Shown: positions 51,160 through 61,279 of the stretch, piece after piece | How the letters are laid out: each line of letters begins with the position of its first letter | How positions within the stretch are numbered: the stretch's first letter is position 1 | From: an uncultured Clostridia bacterium | Lineage (GTDB): Bacteria > Bacillota > Clostridia > Christensenellales > CAG-917 | Direction of reading: 5' to 3' | Assembly (NCBI GenBank): GCA_944363035.1 | Contig: CALVTS010000005.1 | Span: forward strand, 1-64,000 | Length of the DNA: 64,000 bases | The notes under the pieces: generated by a model | The model's input: only the letters and a program-made list of their open reading frames with translations | Told to the model about the DNA's origin: nothing | The model's database searches: none | Position numbers and translations under genes: made by a program

Positions 51160-53796
51160 ATGGAAGTGGATGTGAAAAAACTTTCCCCCATGATGCAACG
51201 CTATTTCGAGATAAAGGCGAATTATCCCGACTGTCTCCTGTTTTTCAGACTCGGCGACTTTTACGAGATGTTCTTCGACGACGCCGAGACCGCCTCAAAG
51301 GTGCTGGATCTCGTGCTCACCGGGAGAGACTGCGGACTGAAAGACAGACGCGCGCCCATGTGCGGAGTGCCTCATCACTCGGTGGACAATTACATCCGCC
51401 GCCTCATAGACGCGGGATACCGCGTCGCCATATGCGAACAGCTCACCGACCCCGCCACCTCCAAAGGGATGCTGGAACGCGACGTCGTGCGCGTGGTCAC
51501 CCCCGGCACCGTCATCGAGGAGGACATCCTGGACGAAAAAAACACCAATTATCTTGCGTCCGTATGTCTTTCCGGGGAGGCTTTCGGGCTGGCGTGGAGC
51601 GACATCAGCACGGGGGAGTTCTATCTCATCGAATATGCGGGGGAGGATTGGCGCACCGCGCTTTCGGACCTTCTCTCATCGGTGACGCCCTCCGAATGCG
51701 TCTGCAACGAGGAATTTGAGTCCGCATGGCGCTCTGTCCCTTATTTTTCCGCTTCGGGGCTGAGACCGCATTGCTATCACGATTTCGCCTATCGTTTCCG
51801 TACGGCGGAACGAAAACTCACCGAGCTTCTCAAAGTAACCTCTCTCGCGGCTTTCGAATGCGAGGACAAACAACTCGCGGTATCGGCGGCAGGGGGGCTG
51901 GCTGAATATCTTTCCCAGACCCAGAAAAGGGAGCTCGCCCAGCTGAACTCCGTCACATATCTGCACGACGGCTCCTTCATGCTCCTCGACGCCGCGACGC
52001 GCAGGAATCTCGAACTCACCGCTCGCGCGCGCGACGGCAAAAAGACGGGATCTTTGCTGGGAGTCCTCGACCGTACTCGCACGGCTATGGGCGCGCGCAC
52101 TCTGCGCGCGTGGCTCGAAAGACCTCTCCTGGACGAGAAACTCATCAACGCCAGACTTGACGCCGTGAACGCCCTCTCTTTGAACAGAGCCCTCCGAGAA
52201 AAACTCTCCGCGCTCCTCGGCAAAGCGCACGACCTTGAACGGCTCTCGGCAAGAATAGCCTACGGCAATCCTTCTCCTGCGGCGTTGGTGGCGGTCTCAG
52301 ACACCCTCAACGTCCTCCCGGACATCCTCAAAACGCTCGGGGAAGTGAAAGATCCCTTGTTGAAAAAGATAGCTTCCTCCATACATCCTCTTCCCGAGCT
52401 CGCCTCCGTCTACAACGCGGCATTGGAGAGGAGCGGCGCAAAACTCGAAAAGGACGGCGGAGGCGGCAACGTCATCGCAAGGGGCTACGACGAGCAACTC
52501 GATTCCCTGAGAGACATCAAGACCACGGCTCAACAGTGGCTCACCAACCTCGAAACACGCGAAAGGGAATCTACGGGCATCCGCGGACTGAAAGTCAAAT
52601 TCAACCGCGTGTTCGGCTATTACATAGAGGTCTCCAACTCCTTCTTGGACAAAGTGCCGTACCGCTATCAACGCAAACAGACCCTCGTGGGCGGCGAAAG
52701 ATTCGTCACCGACGAGCTCAAAGAGATAGAGACCAGGATACTCACCGCGCACGAGGAGGCGAACGCGCTAGAAAACAGGATATTCGAGGAACTGAAAGGC
52801 ATGGCTATGGACAAGCTCAAAGCCTTGCAGTCCACGGCGCGGGCTCTCGCCGCGGCGGACGTGCTCCTTTCCTTCGCCGAAGTGGCGGTACGCAACAACT
52901 ACACCCGTCCCGTCATAGGCAAAAAGGTGAAGGCGATAGACATCAAAGAGGGCAGACATCCCGTCGTCGAGACTTTGATGGAGAGCGGCGCGTACGTCCC
53001 CAACGACACCCTTCTGGACAACGACGAAAACCGCACCATCATTCTCACCGGTCCCAATATGGCGGGAAAAAGCACTTATATGCGTCAGGTCGCGCTCATC
53101 ACGCTCATGGCGCACATCGGCTCTTTCGTGCCCGCAAAGAGCGCCGAGATAACCCTCACCGACCGCATATTCACAAGAATAGGCGCCAGCGACGACCTCT
53201 CGGGCGGGCAGTCCACCTTTATGGTGGAGATGATAGAAGTCGCCACCATATTGAACTATGCGACATCTTCCTCCCTCTTGGTGCTGGACGAAATAGGCAG
53301 AGGGACCTCCACCTACGACGGACTCAGCATCGCCTGGGCGGTACTGGAATATATCACCTCCGACATCCGCGCCAAGACGCTTTTCGCCACTCATTTCCAT
53401 GAGCTCACGGACGCGGAAAGTTTCGGCGGGGTCAAAAATTACCGCGTCCTCGTCAGCGAGACCAAGGACAGCATTCTCTTCCTCCACAAGATCGCGAGGG
53501 GGAGCGCGTCGCAGAGCTTCGGCGTGGAGGTCGCCTCTCTCGCGGGAGTGAAAAAGTGCGTCATCGAAAGGGCGAAACTCATTATGCGCGAGCTCGAACG
53601 CAGGTCGGAAGGACGGGATTCCAACAGCATACTGCTGGCTTCGGGCGGCGATAGCCGCGCGGTGAAACAGACCAGCCTCTTCGACAAGGAGGAATCCGAA
53701 GTGGAAAAAGAACTCCGCGACATCGACGTCAACTCTCTCACTCCCATTCAGGCGCTCACCGTGCTGAACGACCTCAAAAAGAAATTGGAAGGCTGA
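51160..53796 (+). CDS. mutS: DNA mismatch repair protein MutS
   Basis: 878 residues, complete. Mismatch-reading Phe-x-Glu in RLGDFYEMFFDD, clamp and lever domains, ATPase with GPNMAGKSTYMRQ, LSGGQSTFMVEM and LLVLDEIGRGTSTYDG. The C-terminal tail with a helix (LTPIQALTVLNDLKK) for tetramer contact is present. Two bases before mutL. Confidence 0.97.
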   Translation: MEVDVKKLSPMMQRYFEIKANYPDCLLFFRLGDFYEMFFDDAETASKVLDLVLTGRDCGLKDRRAPMCGVPHHSVDNYIRRLIDAGYRVAICEQLTDPATSKGMLERDVVRVVTPGTVIEEDILDEKNTNYLASVCLSGEAFGLAWSDISTGEFYLIEYAGEDWRTALSDLLSSVTPSECVCNEEFESAWRSVPYFSASGLRPHCYHDFAYRFRTAERKLTELLKVTSLAAFECEDKQLAVSAAGGLAEYLSQTQKRELAQLNSVTYLHDGSFMLLDAATRRNLELTARARDGKKTGSLLGVLDRTRTAMGARTLRAWLERPLLDEKLINARLDAVNALSLNRALREKLSALLGKAHDLERLSARIAYGNPSPAALVAVSDTLNVLPDILKTLGEVKDPLLKKIASSIHPLPELASVYNAALERSGAKLEKDGGGGNVIARGYDEQLDSLRDIKTTAQQWLTNLETRERESTGIRGLKVKFNRVFGYYIEVSNSFLDKVPYRYQRKQTLVGGERFVTDELKEIETRILTAHEEANALENRIFEELKGMAMDKLKALQSTARALAAADVLLSFAEVAVRNNYTRPVIGKKVKAIDIKEGRHPVVETLMESGAYVPNDTLLDNDENRTIILTGPNMAGKSTYMRQVALITLMAHIGSFVPAKSAEITLTDRIFTRIGASDDLSGGQSTFMVEMIEVATILNYATSSSLLVLDEIGRGTSTYDGLSIAWAVLEYITSDIRAKTLFATHFHELTDAESFGGVKNYRVLVSETKDSILFLHKIARGSASQSFGVEVASLAGVKKCVIERAKLIMRELERRSEGRDSNSILLASGGDSRAVKQTSLFDKEESEVEKELRDIDVNSLTPIQALTVLNDLKKKLEG

Positions 53797-53798
53797 AT

Positions 53799-55718
53799 AT
53801 GGGCAAGATAAACGTACTTCAACCCGGGGTATTCAATATGATCTCGGCAGGCGAGGTGGTGGAAAGACCCGCCTCCGTCGTCAAGGAGCTGGTGGAAAAC
53901 GCGATCGACGCGGGCGCGACCGAGATATCCGTCTCTGTGGAAGAGGGCGGGATACGCCGCATCACCGTCTCGGACAACGGCACGGGGATACGCGAAGAGG
54001 ATCTTCCCACCGCATTCCTCCCTCACGCAACCAGCAAACTAAAAGAGATCTCCGACCTCGACACGATATCCACGCTGGGATTCCGCGGCGAGGCGCTCCC
54101 TAGCATCGCGTCCGTATCCCAGGTGACGATGATCTCCCGCGCGGACGGCAGCGACCGCGCGCACCTCATCCGCCTCGAAGGGGGCAAGATAACGGAAAAA
54201 CGTGAGGACAGCCGCGCCAAAGGCACTTCCGTCACCGTCGAAAACCTCTTTTTCAACACTCCCGCGCGCCTCAAATTCCTGAAAAAAGCCTCCGCCGAAC
54301 AGGGTTATATAGCCGACGCCGTGGAAAAGATCGTGCTGGCGAATCCCTCTCTTCGCGTCTCGCTCGCCTCCGAAAAGGGAGTCTTGCTGTCTCATTCGGG
54401 CGGAGACCTCGCTGACGCCATAGCGTCGGTGTATCCCGGGCTCGACATCTCGAGGTTCGTCAAGGCGGAAAGGACGTCCTCCTCGGGGGTCGTCGTGCGC
54501 GGTTACGTCTCGCAGGTGGACAACACCGCGCCCACACGCTCCCGCCAGACCGTCATCGTCAACGGACGCGTGGTGGAAAACGACACCGTGTCCGCCGCGG
54601 TGGACAAGGCGTACCGCGACTTTTTGGTGAAACGCACTTATCCCATGTACGTGCTGGACATCCTCGTGCCTTTCGAGGAGGTGGACGTCAACGTCCATCC
54701 AGCAAAAGCCGAGGTGCGTTTCCGCAACAAAAACGCCGTGTTCGGGGCGGTGTTCAGAGCCGTTGAGGACGCGATAAAAACCTCCTTCGGCGAGGAAAAA
54801 TACGGATTTGCGCCTCGTCCCGATGACGGAACTCCGTCTTATCCCGCGCGTTACGAACAGACCGCGCTTGACACTGCGGCGCTGTATGACGCCGACGCGA
54901 CCCCCACGCCGTACGGCGATGTGTTTTCCGAAGAGCCCGCGACGCACAGAGACGTCGCCTTCGATATCTCTTCGCTGAGGATGCACGGCGGAACGCGCTC
55001 CGGCGCGCACCGCAACGCCTCGGATTCCGCTGTCGGGCTTTTCAGACCGACGGACATCTCAAGATCTGACGAGGCGTTCATACTTGCCTCCACGCAAAAC
55101 GATGACGAGGATTTAGCGAATAGTTTGTCAAACAAATTCAGAATCTTCGACGGCGCGGTGGTCGGTCAGGTCTTCGACACCTATCTCATCGTGGAGCGCG
55201 CTTCGACCGTCTATATCATAGACCAACACGCCGCTCACGAACGCATCCTTTACGACAAACTCTCTCAGTCTCTTTCTGAGGAATATTCCCAGTCCTTGCT
55301 CATCCCGCACAAACTGCGGCTGTCGGGCGAGGAAGCAGAGTACCTCGAAAAGATGATGCCAGCCCTCAATTCAATGGGCTTCTTCATCGAAAAGAAAACG
55401 GGAAGTTTCGTCGTATACGCCGTGCCCGCGCCCGTGGTACGCATGGATATAAACCGCTTCCTTGCGGAATTGTTCTCGCATATGCAGGACGACGCCGAAC
55501 TCAAACTCGTTGACCTCGTGAAGGAGAACGTATGCCGTGACGCCTGCCGCGCCGCGATAAAGGGAGACGAACATCTCACCAAACGACAGATAGAATATGT
55601 GCTGTCCAACTTTTTGGACAAAAACGGCGACCTGCCTCAAAAGTGTCCCCACGGACGCCCCGCCGTCGTCGCGCTCACAAAACGCGACTTCGAAAAGATG
55701 TTTTTGAGGATAGTATGA
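53799..55718 (+). CDS. mutL: DNA mismatch repair endonuclease MutL
   Basis: 639 residues. GHKL ATPase N-terminus (EVVERPASVVKELVENAIDAG, FRGEALPSIASV), a variable linker (~335-445), and a C-terminal dimer domain with the endonuclease metal motif DQHAAHERILYDKL and the CPHGRP zinc site, so nicking activity is expected, as in Gram-positive MutL. Stop overlaps miaA (ATGA). Confidence 0.96.
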   Translation: MGKINVLQPGVFNMISAGEVVERPASVVKELVENAIDAGATEISVSVEEGGIRRITVSDNGTGIREEDLPTAFLPHATSKLKEISDLDTISTLGFRGEALPSIASVSQVTMISRADGSDRAHLIRLEGGKITEKREDSRAKGTSVTVENLFFNTPARLKFLKKASAEQGYIADAVEKIVLANPSLRVSLASEKGVLLSHSGGDLADAIASVYPGLDISRFVKAERTSSSGVVVRGYVSQVDNTAPTRSRQTVIVNGRVVENDTVSAAVDKAYRDFLVKRTYPMYVLDILVPFEEVDVNVHPAKAEVRFRNKNAVFGAVFRAVEDAIKTSFGEEKYGFAPRPDDGTPSYPARYEQTALDTAALYDADATPTPYGDVFSEEPATHRDVAFDISSLRMHGGTRSGAHRNASDSAVGLFRPTDISRSDEAFILASTQNDDEDLANSLSNKFRIFDGAVVGQVFDTYLIVERASTVYIIDQHAAHERILYDKLSQSLSEEYSQSLLIPHKLRLSGEEAEYLEKMMPALNSMGFFIEKKTGSFVVYAVPAPVVRMDINRFLAELFSHMQDDAELKLVDLVKENVCRDACRAAIKGDEHLTKRQIEYVLSNFLDKNGDLPQKCPHGRPAVVALTKRDFEKMFLRIV

Positions 55719-56701
55719 ACGCGCGCGAAGACCTCTATCCTTTCCGTGCGCCGAATGCGGTGTTCGTCATGGGCCCCACCGCTTCCGGGAAATCGGACTT
55801 TGCCTTCGCCCTCGCTCTCGAACTCGGCGGTACGGTGATATCGGCGGACAGTATGCAGATATACCGCGGTCTCGATATCGGCACGGCAAAGGAAACTCCC
55901 GAACGCCGCGCCGCCGTGCGCCACGAGATGATAGACGTTGCAGATCTCAACGAGGAATATTCCGTCGCACGCTATCGCGAGGAAAGCGAGCGCGCCGCTC
56001 TCGACGCGATAAAACGAGGTTCGTTGCCCATATTCGCGGGCGGTACCGGGCTTTATTTCGAAAGTCTGTTTTATCCCTTGAGTTTCGCCGATACGCCGAA
56101 GGACGAAGAACTGCGCGCCCGCCTGAACGAGGAATTAGAGACCTACGGCGCGGAACATATGCTTGAAAAACTGAGGGCTCTCGATCCCGCTGCCGCCGAA
56201 CATCTGCATCCCAACAACACCAGACGGGTCATCCGCGCGATAGAGATAGCGCTCTCGGGAGAAAAAAACATGACGGGCTCCGCAGACGAAAAGCCCGTCC
56301 CCGACGTCATCGCGGTAAAATTCGAGCCCGCAGACCGGGCAGAGCTCTACCGCCGCATAGACCTGCGCACGGACAAAATGATGGACGGCGGTCTCGCGGA
56401 AGAGATAGCTTCGCTCGCCCCCGATTTCACCGAACAGAGTATGCAGGCGATAGGATACAAGGAGTTTGCGCCTTATCGCGACCGCATCAGCAACGGGAAA
56501 TTCCGACTCACGCAGGCGGAAACGGAGTTCATACGAGCGCAGATAAAACAACATACGCGCAATTACGCAAAACGCCAGCTCACCTGGTTCCGCCGCTACT
56601 CATTCGCAAAAAGTTTCAACATCGGAGACTTTGAAGGCGCGGCAAATTACGTAAAAAGCCGTCTGAACGAAAGAGGGGAGCGAAAGGGCGAACTATTATA
56701 A
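55715..56701 (+). CDS. miaA: tRNA dimethylallyltransferase MiaA
   Basis: 328 residues. P-loop GPTASGKS, ADSMQIYRGLDIGTAK, GGTGLYFESLF and the C-terminal RNQIK-type helix. Prenylates A37 of tRNAs for MiaB to modify. The ATG at 55715 overlaps the mutL stop. The hfq gene that often follows in Bacillota is absent. Confidence 0.95.
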   Translation: MNAREDLYPFRAPNAVFVMGPTASGKSDFAFALALELGGTVISADSMQIYRGLDIGTAKETPERRAAVRHEMIDVADLNEEYSVARYREESERAALDAIKRGSLPIFAGGTGLYFESLFYPLSFADTPKDEELRARLNEELETYGAEHMLEKLRALDPAAAEHLHPNNTRRVIRAIEIALSGEKNMTGSADEKPVPDVIAVKFEPADRAELYRRIDLRTDKMMDGGLAEEIASLAPDFTEQSMQAIGYKEFAPYRDRISNGKFRLTQAETEFIRAQIKQHTRNYAKRQLTWFRRYSFAKSFNIGDFEGAANYVKSRLNERGERKGELL

Positions 56702-56736
56702 AAATTAGGAAAAACGAGAATAGTTGAGGACGTAAG

Positions 56737-57984
56737 ATGAACAGATCGGACGCAGAAAAATTGATTTCGGATTGTATTGCGGAGCTCAAAGAGGAATTTG
56801 ACGAGCTTGACTCCATCGCTCTCCATAATCAGGAAAAGGTGCTCGACGCCTTCCGAAAGAACGCCGTTCAGGCGCGGCATTTCGGCGGGAGCACCGGTTA
56901 CGGCTATGACGATGCGGGAAGAGACACCCTCGCTTGCGTGTTCGCGGACGCACTCGGCGCAGAGAGCGCCGTGGTTTCCCCGATGATCACGGCAGGCACC
57001 CAGGCACTTTCCCTCATGCTGTTCGGCGTACTGCGCCCGGGAGACCTTTTCATCTCCGTCTCGGGAAAACCTTACGACACTTTGACGGATGTGATCTCCG
57101 GCGAAAATTGCGGTTCTTTGAAAGAATTCGGCGTAGATTTCGACGTTATTGACCTAAAATTCGACGGTTTGACCCCGAAATTCGATTTTTCCGCGATAGA
57201 GACCGCGCTCACAACGCGCAAAGTAAAGGCGATATTCGTCGGACGCAGCCGCGGTTACGAGTGGCGGAGCGCGATCTCGGCGGAAGCCGTCGGTGAGATG
57301 ATAAAGTTTGTGAAAAAGCTCTGTCCGGACACCTTGGTGCTCGTGGACAACTGCTATGGCGAATTCGTGGAGCGCATAGAACCCACCGATGTGGGCGCGG
57401 ATCTCATCGCGGGCTCCCTCATCAAGAACATCGGCGGCGGGATCGCTCCCACAGGCGGTTATATAGCGGGCAAAAAAGCCTTGGTCGAGCTTGTCGGAAA
57501 GCGCCTGACCGCGCCTTCGCTCGGCACCGAAGTCGGCTCCTACGAAGGCGGATATTCCAAATTTTATCAAGGGCTGTTCCTCGCTCCGCAAGTCGCCAAA
57601 AACGCACTGAAAAGTGCATTTTTGTTCGCCAAAGCCTATCAAAAATGCGGGTTTGACACCTTGCCGAGATCGGGCATGAAAGCCTACGATATCGTCACCA
57701 GCATCCGCATGAAGGACCCAAAACAGCTCACCGATTTCTGCGAAGCCGTCCAAAGCGTTTCACCCGTGGACAGCAACGTGATTCCCGTGCCGTGGGCGAT
57801 GCCGGGATATCAGCACGACGTCATTATGGCGGCGGGCGCTTTTGTGCAAGGTTCCTCCATCGAACTCAGCGCCGACGCGCCCATCAAAGAGCCTTACATC
57901 GTCTATGTGCAAGGCGCCTTGACCTTTGAACACGCTCGTATCGCCGTGCGCGAGACGCTGATGCGCGTGATGAACAGGGCGTGA
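56737..57984 (+). CDS. PLP-dependent methionine gamma-lyase family protein (YnbB-like, aluminium-resistance family)
   Basis: 415 residues. Large PLP fold with SPMITAGTQAL, VDNCYGEF, and the lysine in GSLIKNIGGGIAPTGGYIAG. This family is conserved after mutL/miaA in Bacillota. Some members are named aluminium-resistance or cystathionine beta-lyase-like proteins; the real substrate is not established. Follows miaA by 35 bases and ends the operon. Confidence 0.9.
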   Translation: MNRSDAEKLISDCIAELKEEFDELDSIALHNQEKVLDAFRKNAVQARHFGGSTGYGYDDAGRDTLACVFADALGAESAVVSPMITAGTQALSLMLFGVLRPGDLFISVSGKPYDTLTDVISGENCGSLKEFGVDFDVIDLKFDGLTPKFDFSAIETALTTRKVKAIFVGRSRGYEWRSAISAEAVGEMIKFVKKLCPDTLVLVDNCYGEFVERIEPTDVGADLIAGSLIKNIGGGIAPTGGYIAGKKALVELVGKRLTAPSLGTEVGSYEGGYSKFYQGLFLAPQVAKNALKSAFLFAKAYQKCGFDTLPRSGMKAYDIVTSIRMKDPKQLTDFCEAVQSVSPVDSNVIPVPWAMPGYQHDVIMAAGAFVQGSSIELSADAPIKEPYIVYVQGALTFEHARIAVRETLMRVMNRA

Positions 57985-58054
57985 TACGTGGCAAAAACTC
58001 GCAAAAATCGCGACCACGCCTAAAAACTCCGCAAAAACGCGAATTTTCGAAAAG

Positions 58055-58084
58055 AAGCCGTCGATGATCGAACGGCTTTTTCAA
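58055..58084 (+). terminator. terminator of the miaB-mutSL-miaA operon
   Basis: AAGCCGTCGA TGA TCGAACGGCTT followed by a T run. Confidence 0.75.
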
Positions 58085-58361
58085 AATTATACGGATATTT
58101 TCTAAAACCCTTTGCTTGCAAAAACCACCAACGCGACCTTTTTCAAAGACCCGTTGCTTGCCGAAAGCGTGACAAGCAATAATACGCGATATAAAATCCG
58201 ATTTTTGATGAAAGCACAAGCTACCAATAATTGACGGTTTATCCAATGTCCTGCGAAAACCGAACCCTCAACACACGATGTTTGCCGAAATCCATTTGCC
58301 GAAATCCAAATGTTGTCACCGGCACAACCGCCACAACGCAACGGTTTAACAAAGCCCAATG

Positions 58362-58885
58362 TCTGCAAAATAAAACAACCAACCACATCGCGACGATTTA
58401 CCATGATCCAATGTCTGCAAAAAAGAACAACCAACCACAACGCAACGGTTTAACAAAGCCCGATATCTGCAAAAAAAGAACAACCAACCACATCGCGACG
58501 GTTTACCATGATCCAATGTCTGCAAAAAAGAACAGCCAACCACAACGCAACGGTTTAACAAAGCCCAACGTCTGCAAAAAAAGAATAACCGCCACAACGC
58601 GGTGGTTTACCAAAGCCCGATGTCTGCAAAAAAAGAACAACCAACCAAATCGCGACGATTTACCATGATCCAATGTCTGCAAAATAAAACAACCAACCGC
58701 ATCGCGGCGGTTTAACAAAGCCCAACGTCTGCAAAAAAAGAATAACCGCCACAACGCGGTGGTTTACCAAAGCCCGATGTCTGCAAAAAAAGAACAACCA
58801 ACCAAATCGCGACGATTTACCATGATCCAATGTCTGCAAAATAAAACAACCAACCGCATCGCGGCGGATCATGATCAATGTTAGA
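58362..58885. repeat. 52-bp tandem array with hairpin units
   Basis: Ten consecutive units start with TCTGCAAAA at 58362, 58414, 58466, 58519, 58571, 58623, 58676, 58728, 58780 and 58833 (spacing 52-53). Each has a C/A-rich left half and a complementary G/T-rich right half around an ACGC core (for example AACCGCC..GGTGGTT), so each can fold. Two unit types alternate (ends ..CCATGATCCAATG and ..AAAGCCC). A block of three units (157 bp) is duplicated exactly. 157 is not a multiple of 3, so it is not coding. The region 58085-58361 before it has related but looser sequence. Confidence 0.85.
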
Positions 58886-59080
58886 TAAAAATAACCAAAA
58901 TGCACAATTTTTCAAAAACCCACTCAAAACTAGGCTTTCAGCCCCTTTCTATTCGCAAAAGCTGTGTTTTGCGAATAGTATTCCAGGTTCTCTACTCTAG
59001 AAATAAAGGCGTGATATCGTCGGAGATTTTAGACATTTCGGGCGGTGATGTGCAAAAAATTGCTCTTCTTGTCTTTATCT

Positions 59081-59109
59081 TTACAAGCGGGGGTATGAAG
59101 AGGTATAAT
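59081..59109 (+). promoter_or_regulatory. promoter of the XRE regulator gene
   Basis: TTACAA (59081-59086), 17 bases, TATAAT (59104-59109). The predicted start (about 59116) coincides with an ATG, which suggests a leaderless message. Confidence 0.6.
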
Positions 59110-59115
59110 TTGAAT

Positions 59116-59337
59116 ATGGGCTTAGGGGCAAGGATAAAGGAGCTTCGCATCATGAACGCTCTCACTCAGGCGGAACTTGCCGAAAAGGTGGGAGTGAACA
59201 CGAGCGCGGTATCATTGTGGGAAAACGACGTCAACGAACCAAAAGCGAGCTATCTCGCGCGGTTGGCATTGGTGTTTTCCGTCTCGGCGGACTACCTCCT
59301 CGGCATAGAGGACGAAGCAGGCAGCCGACTGATGTGA
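59116..59337 (+). CDS. XRE-family helix-turn-helix regulator
   Basis: 73 residues; one HTH_3 domain (LTQAELAEKVGVNTSAVSLW) and the usual SADYLLGIED end of Cro/CI-type repressors. Start chosen at 59116. An alternative ATG at 59095 would add seven residues but lies inside the promoter spacer. Monocistronic, with a terminator directly behind. Its target is unknown; it may regulate itself. Confidence 0.78.
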   Translation: MGLGARIKELRIMNALTQAELAEKVGVNTSAVSLWENDVNEPKASYLARLALVFSVSADYLLGIEDEAGSRLM

Positions 59338-59355
59338 CCTGCGGCATTTTTATGA

Positions 59356-59381
59356 AAAGAGCGCCCATAAAGGCGCTCTTT
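59356..59381. terminator. bidirectional terminator between XRE and nfo
   Basis: AAAGAGCGCC CATAAA GGCGCTCTTT, with T runs on both sides, between two convergent genes. Confidence 0.85.
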
Positions 59382-59468
59382 CGCATATTATCCCGCATTT
59401 TATCGGGAAGTAGCTTTGATGGGGATCGCGGCTCATACCGAGTCGCGGGCTCCCCTCCCGACTCAAAT

Positions 59469-60374
59469 TCATGCGTTTGAGGCTTTGTTTTTCAATGAGA
59501 GTTCGGACTTCCAGATATCGCGCATCACGGCGGCGTCCTCCGCCTGCGTGCCGGCGGATTCCGAAAGGATGTGGGGCGTGAGCCCGTATTTGACTATCAC
59601 CTCGGCGAATGGCTCGAAGCGAGGACCGTACACATCGTCGGCGAAAGTGAGGTGGCGTATCTCCCCTTTTGCGCCGTACTGTATCTTGGAGAAATGCACC
59701 TGCATATTGCGCGTCTTTTTTTCGCCCAGACCGTCCAGGAGTTTGCGGACGATGAGTTCAAAATCCCCCGCCTCCTTCAAAGAGCCGCCGTACAGAGCGT
59801 TGATGTGTCCGAGATCCACGCAGGGATACACGTTATCTCCCAGTTTGCAAAGTTCGATGACTTCCTCCACCGTGCCTATCTGCGCCTGTTTGCCCATGGT
59901 CTCGGGACAAAGGATGAGGGAGTGGAACGCGTTCTCTTCCGCCACGAGATCCAGCGTGCGGCGGAACATATCCTTAGTGCGCGCAAACGCCGCCTCGCGG
60001 GAGTCCTTCCCCTGCGCGCCCACATGGAAAACGCACCTTTCCCCGCCGAAGCATTTGAGGATCTTGAGGGATGACAGTATGTAATTTACGGAATTTTGCG
60101 CTTTTTCGGGTTCGGGAGAGGCAAAATTGATGAAATACGGCGCGTGTACGCTCATTTCTATGCCGTACTCATCGCATTTCGCGCCTATCTCCGCCGCGGA
60201 AGATGAGGATATCCTGACCCCCCTTCCGAAGGAATACTCGAATATATCCAGTCCGCGAGCGGCGAGCCACGCGGGCATATCCATGGTGGAAACGTGTCCT
60301 TCGGCGGCGTAACTCTCCGAGTGCCCGGAGGGTCCGAACAATGGACGGACGCCGGAAAATTCGTTCAAGCTCAT
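59469..60374 (-). CDS. nfo: endonuclease IV (AP endonuclease), TIM barrel
   Basis: 301 residues. Metal ligands of the family are visible: His in VHAPYFIN, His in FHVGAQG, Glu in CPETMGK, Asp and His in VDLGHIN, and His in QVHFSKI. Cleaves abasic sites in base excision repair; it also protects spore DNA in Bacillus. GGGAGG precedes the ATG, which overlaps the ribF stop (ATGA). Confidence 0.88.
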   Translation of the reverse strand: MSLNEFSGVRPLFGPSGHSESYAAEGHVSTMDMPAWLAARGLDIFEYSFGRGVRISSSSAAEIGAKCDEYGIEMSVHAPYFINFASPEPEKAQNSVNYILSSLKILKCFGGERCVFHVGAQGKDSREAAFARTKDMFRRTLDLVAEENAFHSLILCPETMGKQAQIGTVEEVIELCKLGDNVYPCVDLGHINALYGGSLKEAGDFELIVRKLLDGLGEKKTRNMQVHFSKIQYGAKGEIRHLTFADDVYGPRFEPFAEVIVKYGLTPHILSESAGTQAEDAAVMRDIWKSELSLKNKASNA

Positions 60375-61279
60375 TTTTGCCTCCCTAGAATTTTTCTTAT
60401 GCGTGCCACATCTTTTTTGAGCGCGGCGGCAAGCGCCTCCGCCGAGGGGAAACGGCAGATGTCTCGTATCTTCTCGTGAAAACTCAATTTGATATCCTTG
60501 CCGTAGATGTCTCCCTCGAAATCCAGGATGAAAGTCTCCACCGAGGGTCGGTCGTCGCCGAAGGTCGGTTTAGTCCCGACGTTGGTACCGCCAGCCATGG
60601 TGACGCCGTCCACGGTGACGGTGGTGGCGTAAACCCCCGCCGCAGGCGCGAGCCTGGACTCGTCATAAGGGATGTTTGCGGTGGGAAAGCCGAAAGAATT
60701 CCCTCTCCCGTGCGCGTGTGCGACTTTGCCGAGCATAAAATACGGCTCCGAGAGCATCGCGTTCGCGCGCGCGACATCTCCTCTCTCTATTGCGGATTTT
60801 ATCGCCGTGGAAGATATCTTCTCCCCGTTTGAGGTCAATATTGGCAAAATTTCCGTCTTGACGCGGGGAGAAAGAGCTTTTTTCAGGGTGTCGGCATTGC
60901 CTTCCGCACCCCTGCCGTAGGTGTGATCCTCCCCTGCCGTGACCGCGACAACGGGCAAAGACGAGGTGAGTATTTGCAAAAAGTCCTCTGCCGAAAGAGA
61001 CGCGAAAGCCGCGTCGAAATCTGCGGCGATGACTCTCTCCACTCCTATGTCCGAAAGCGCTTCCAGCCTCTCTTCAAAAGTATAAAGCCTCTTTTGTTTG
61101 CCGAAGTACGTCCCCGGGTCGTTGCGGAAAGTGAACACCGCGCATTCCGCGCCCATGGATCCCGCAAGTTCTTTCGCGCGCGCGATGACAGCCGCGTGAC
61201 CTTTGTGCACGCAGTCGAAAAACCCCAGCGCGACGGCGACGGGAGTATTGCTTTTTTCACCGAATCCGAGCACTTTCAT
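60371..61279 (-). CDS. ribF: bifunctional riboflavin kinase / FAD synthetase RibF
   Basis: 302 residues from the ATG at 61279, overlapping truB. N-terminal nucleotidyltransferase with GFFDCVHKGHAAVI, C-terminal riboflavin kinase with GRGNSFGFPTANI and the GVYATTV strand. Makes FMN and FAD. Order truB-ribF is standard in Bacillota. Confidence 0.95.
   Translation of the reverse strand: MKVLGFGEKSNTPVAVALGFFDCVHKGHAAVIARAKELAGSMGAECAVFTFRNDPGTYFGKQKRLYTFEERLEALSDIGVERVIAADFDAAFASLSAEDFLQILTSSLPVVAVTAGEDHTYGRGAEGNADTLKKALSPRVKTEILPILTSNGEKISSTAIKSAIERGDVARANAMLSEPYFMLGKVAHAHGRGNSFGFPTANIPYDESRLAPAAGVYATTVTVDGVTMAGGTNVGTKPTFGDDRPSVETFILDFEGDIYGKDIKLSFHEKIRDICRFPSAEALAAALKKDVARIRKILGRQK

Noticed and set aside
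56702..56736. hfq between miaA and the PLP enzyme
   Set aside because: Only 35 bases lie between the genes, with no room for hfq.
58362..58885. CRISPR array
   Set aside because: The units are contiguous 52-53 bp repeats with no unique spacers, they differ from each other by many bases, and no cas gene is in the window.
58346..58905. Repeat protein on the minus strand across the 52-bp array
   Set aside because: Unit lengths (52, 53, 157) are not multiples of three, so the frame changes from unit to unit, and no ribosome site is visible.
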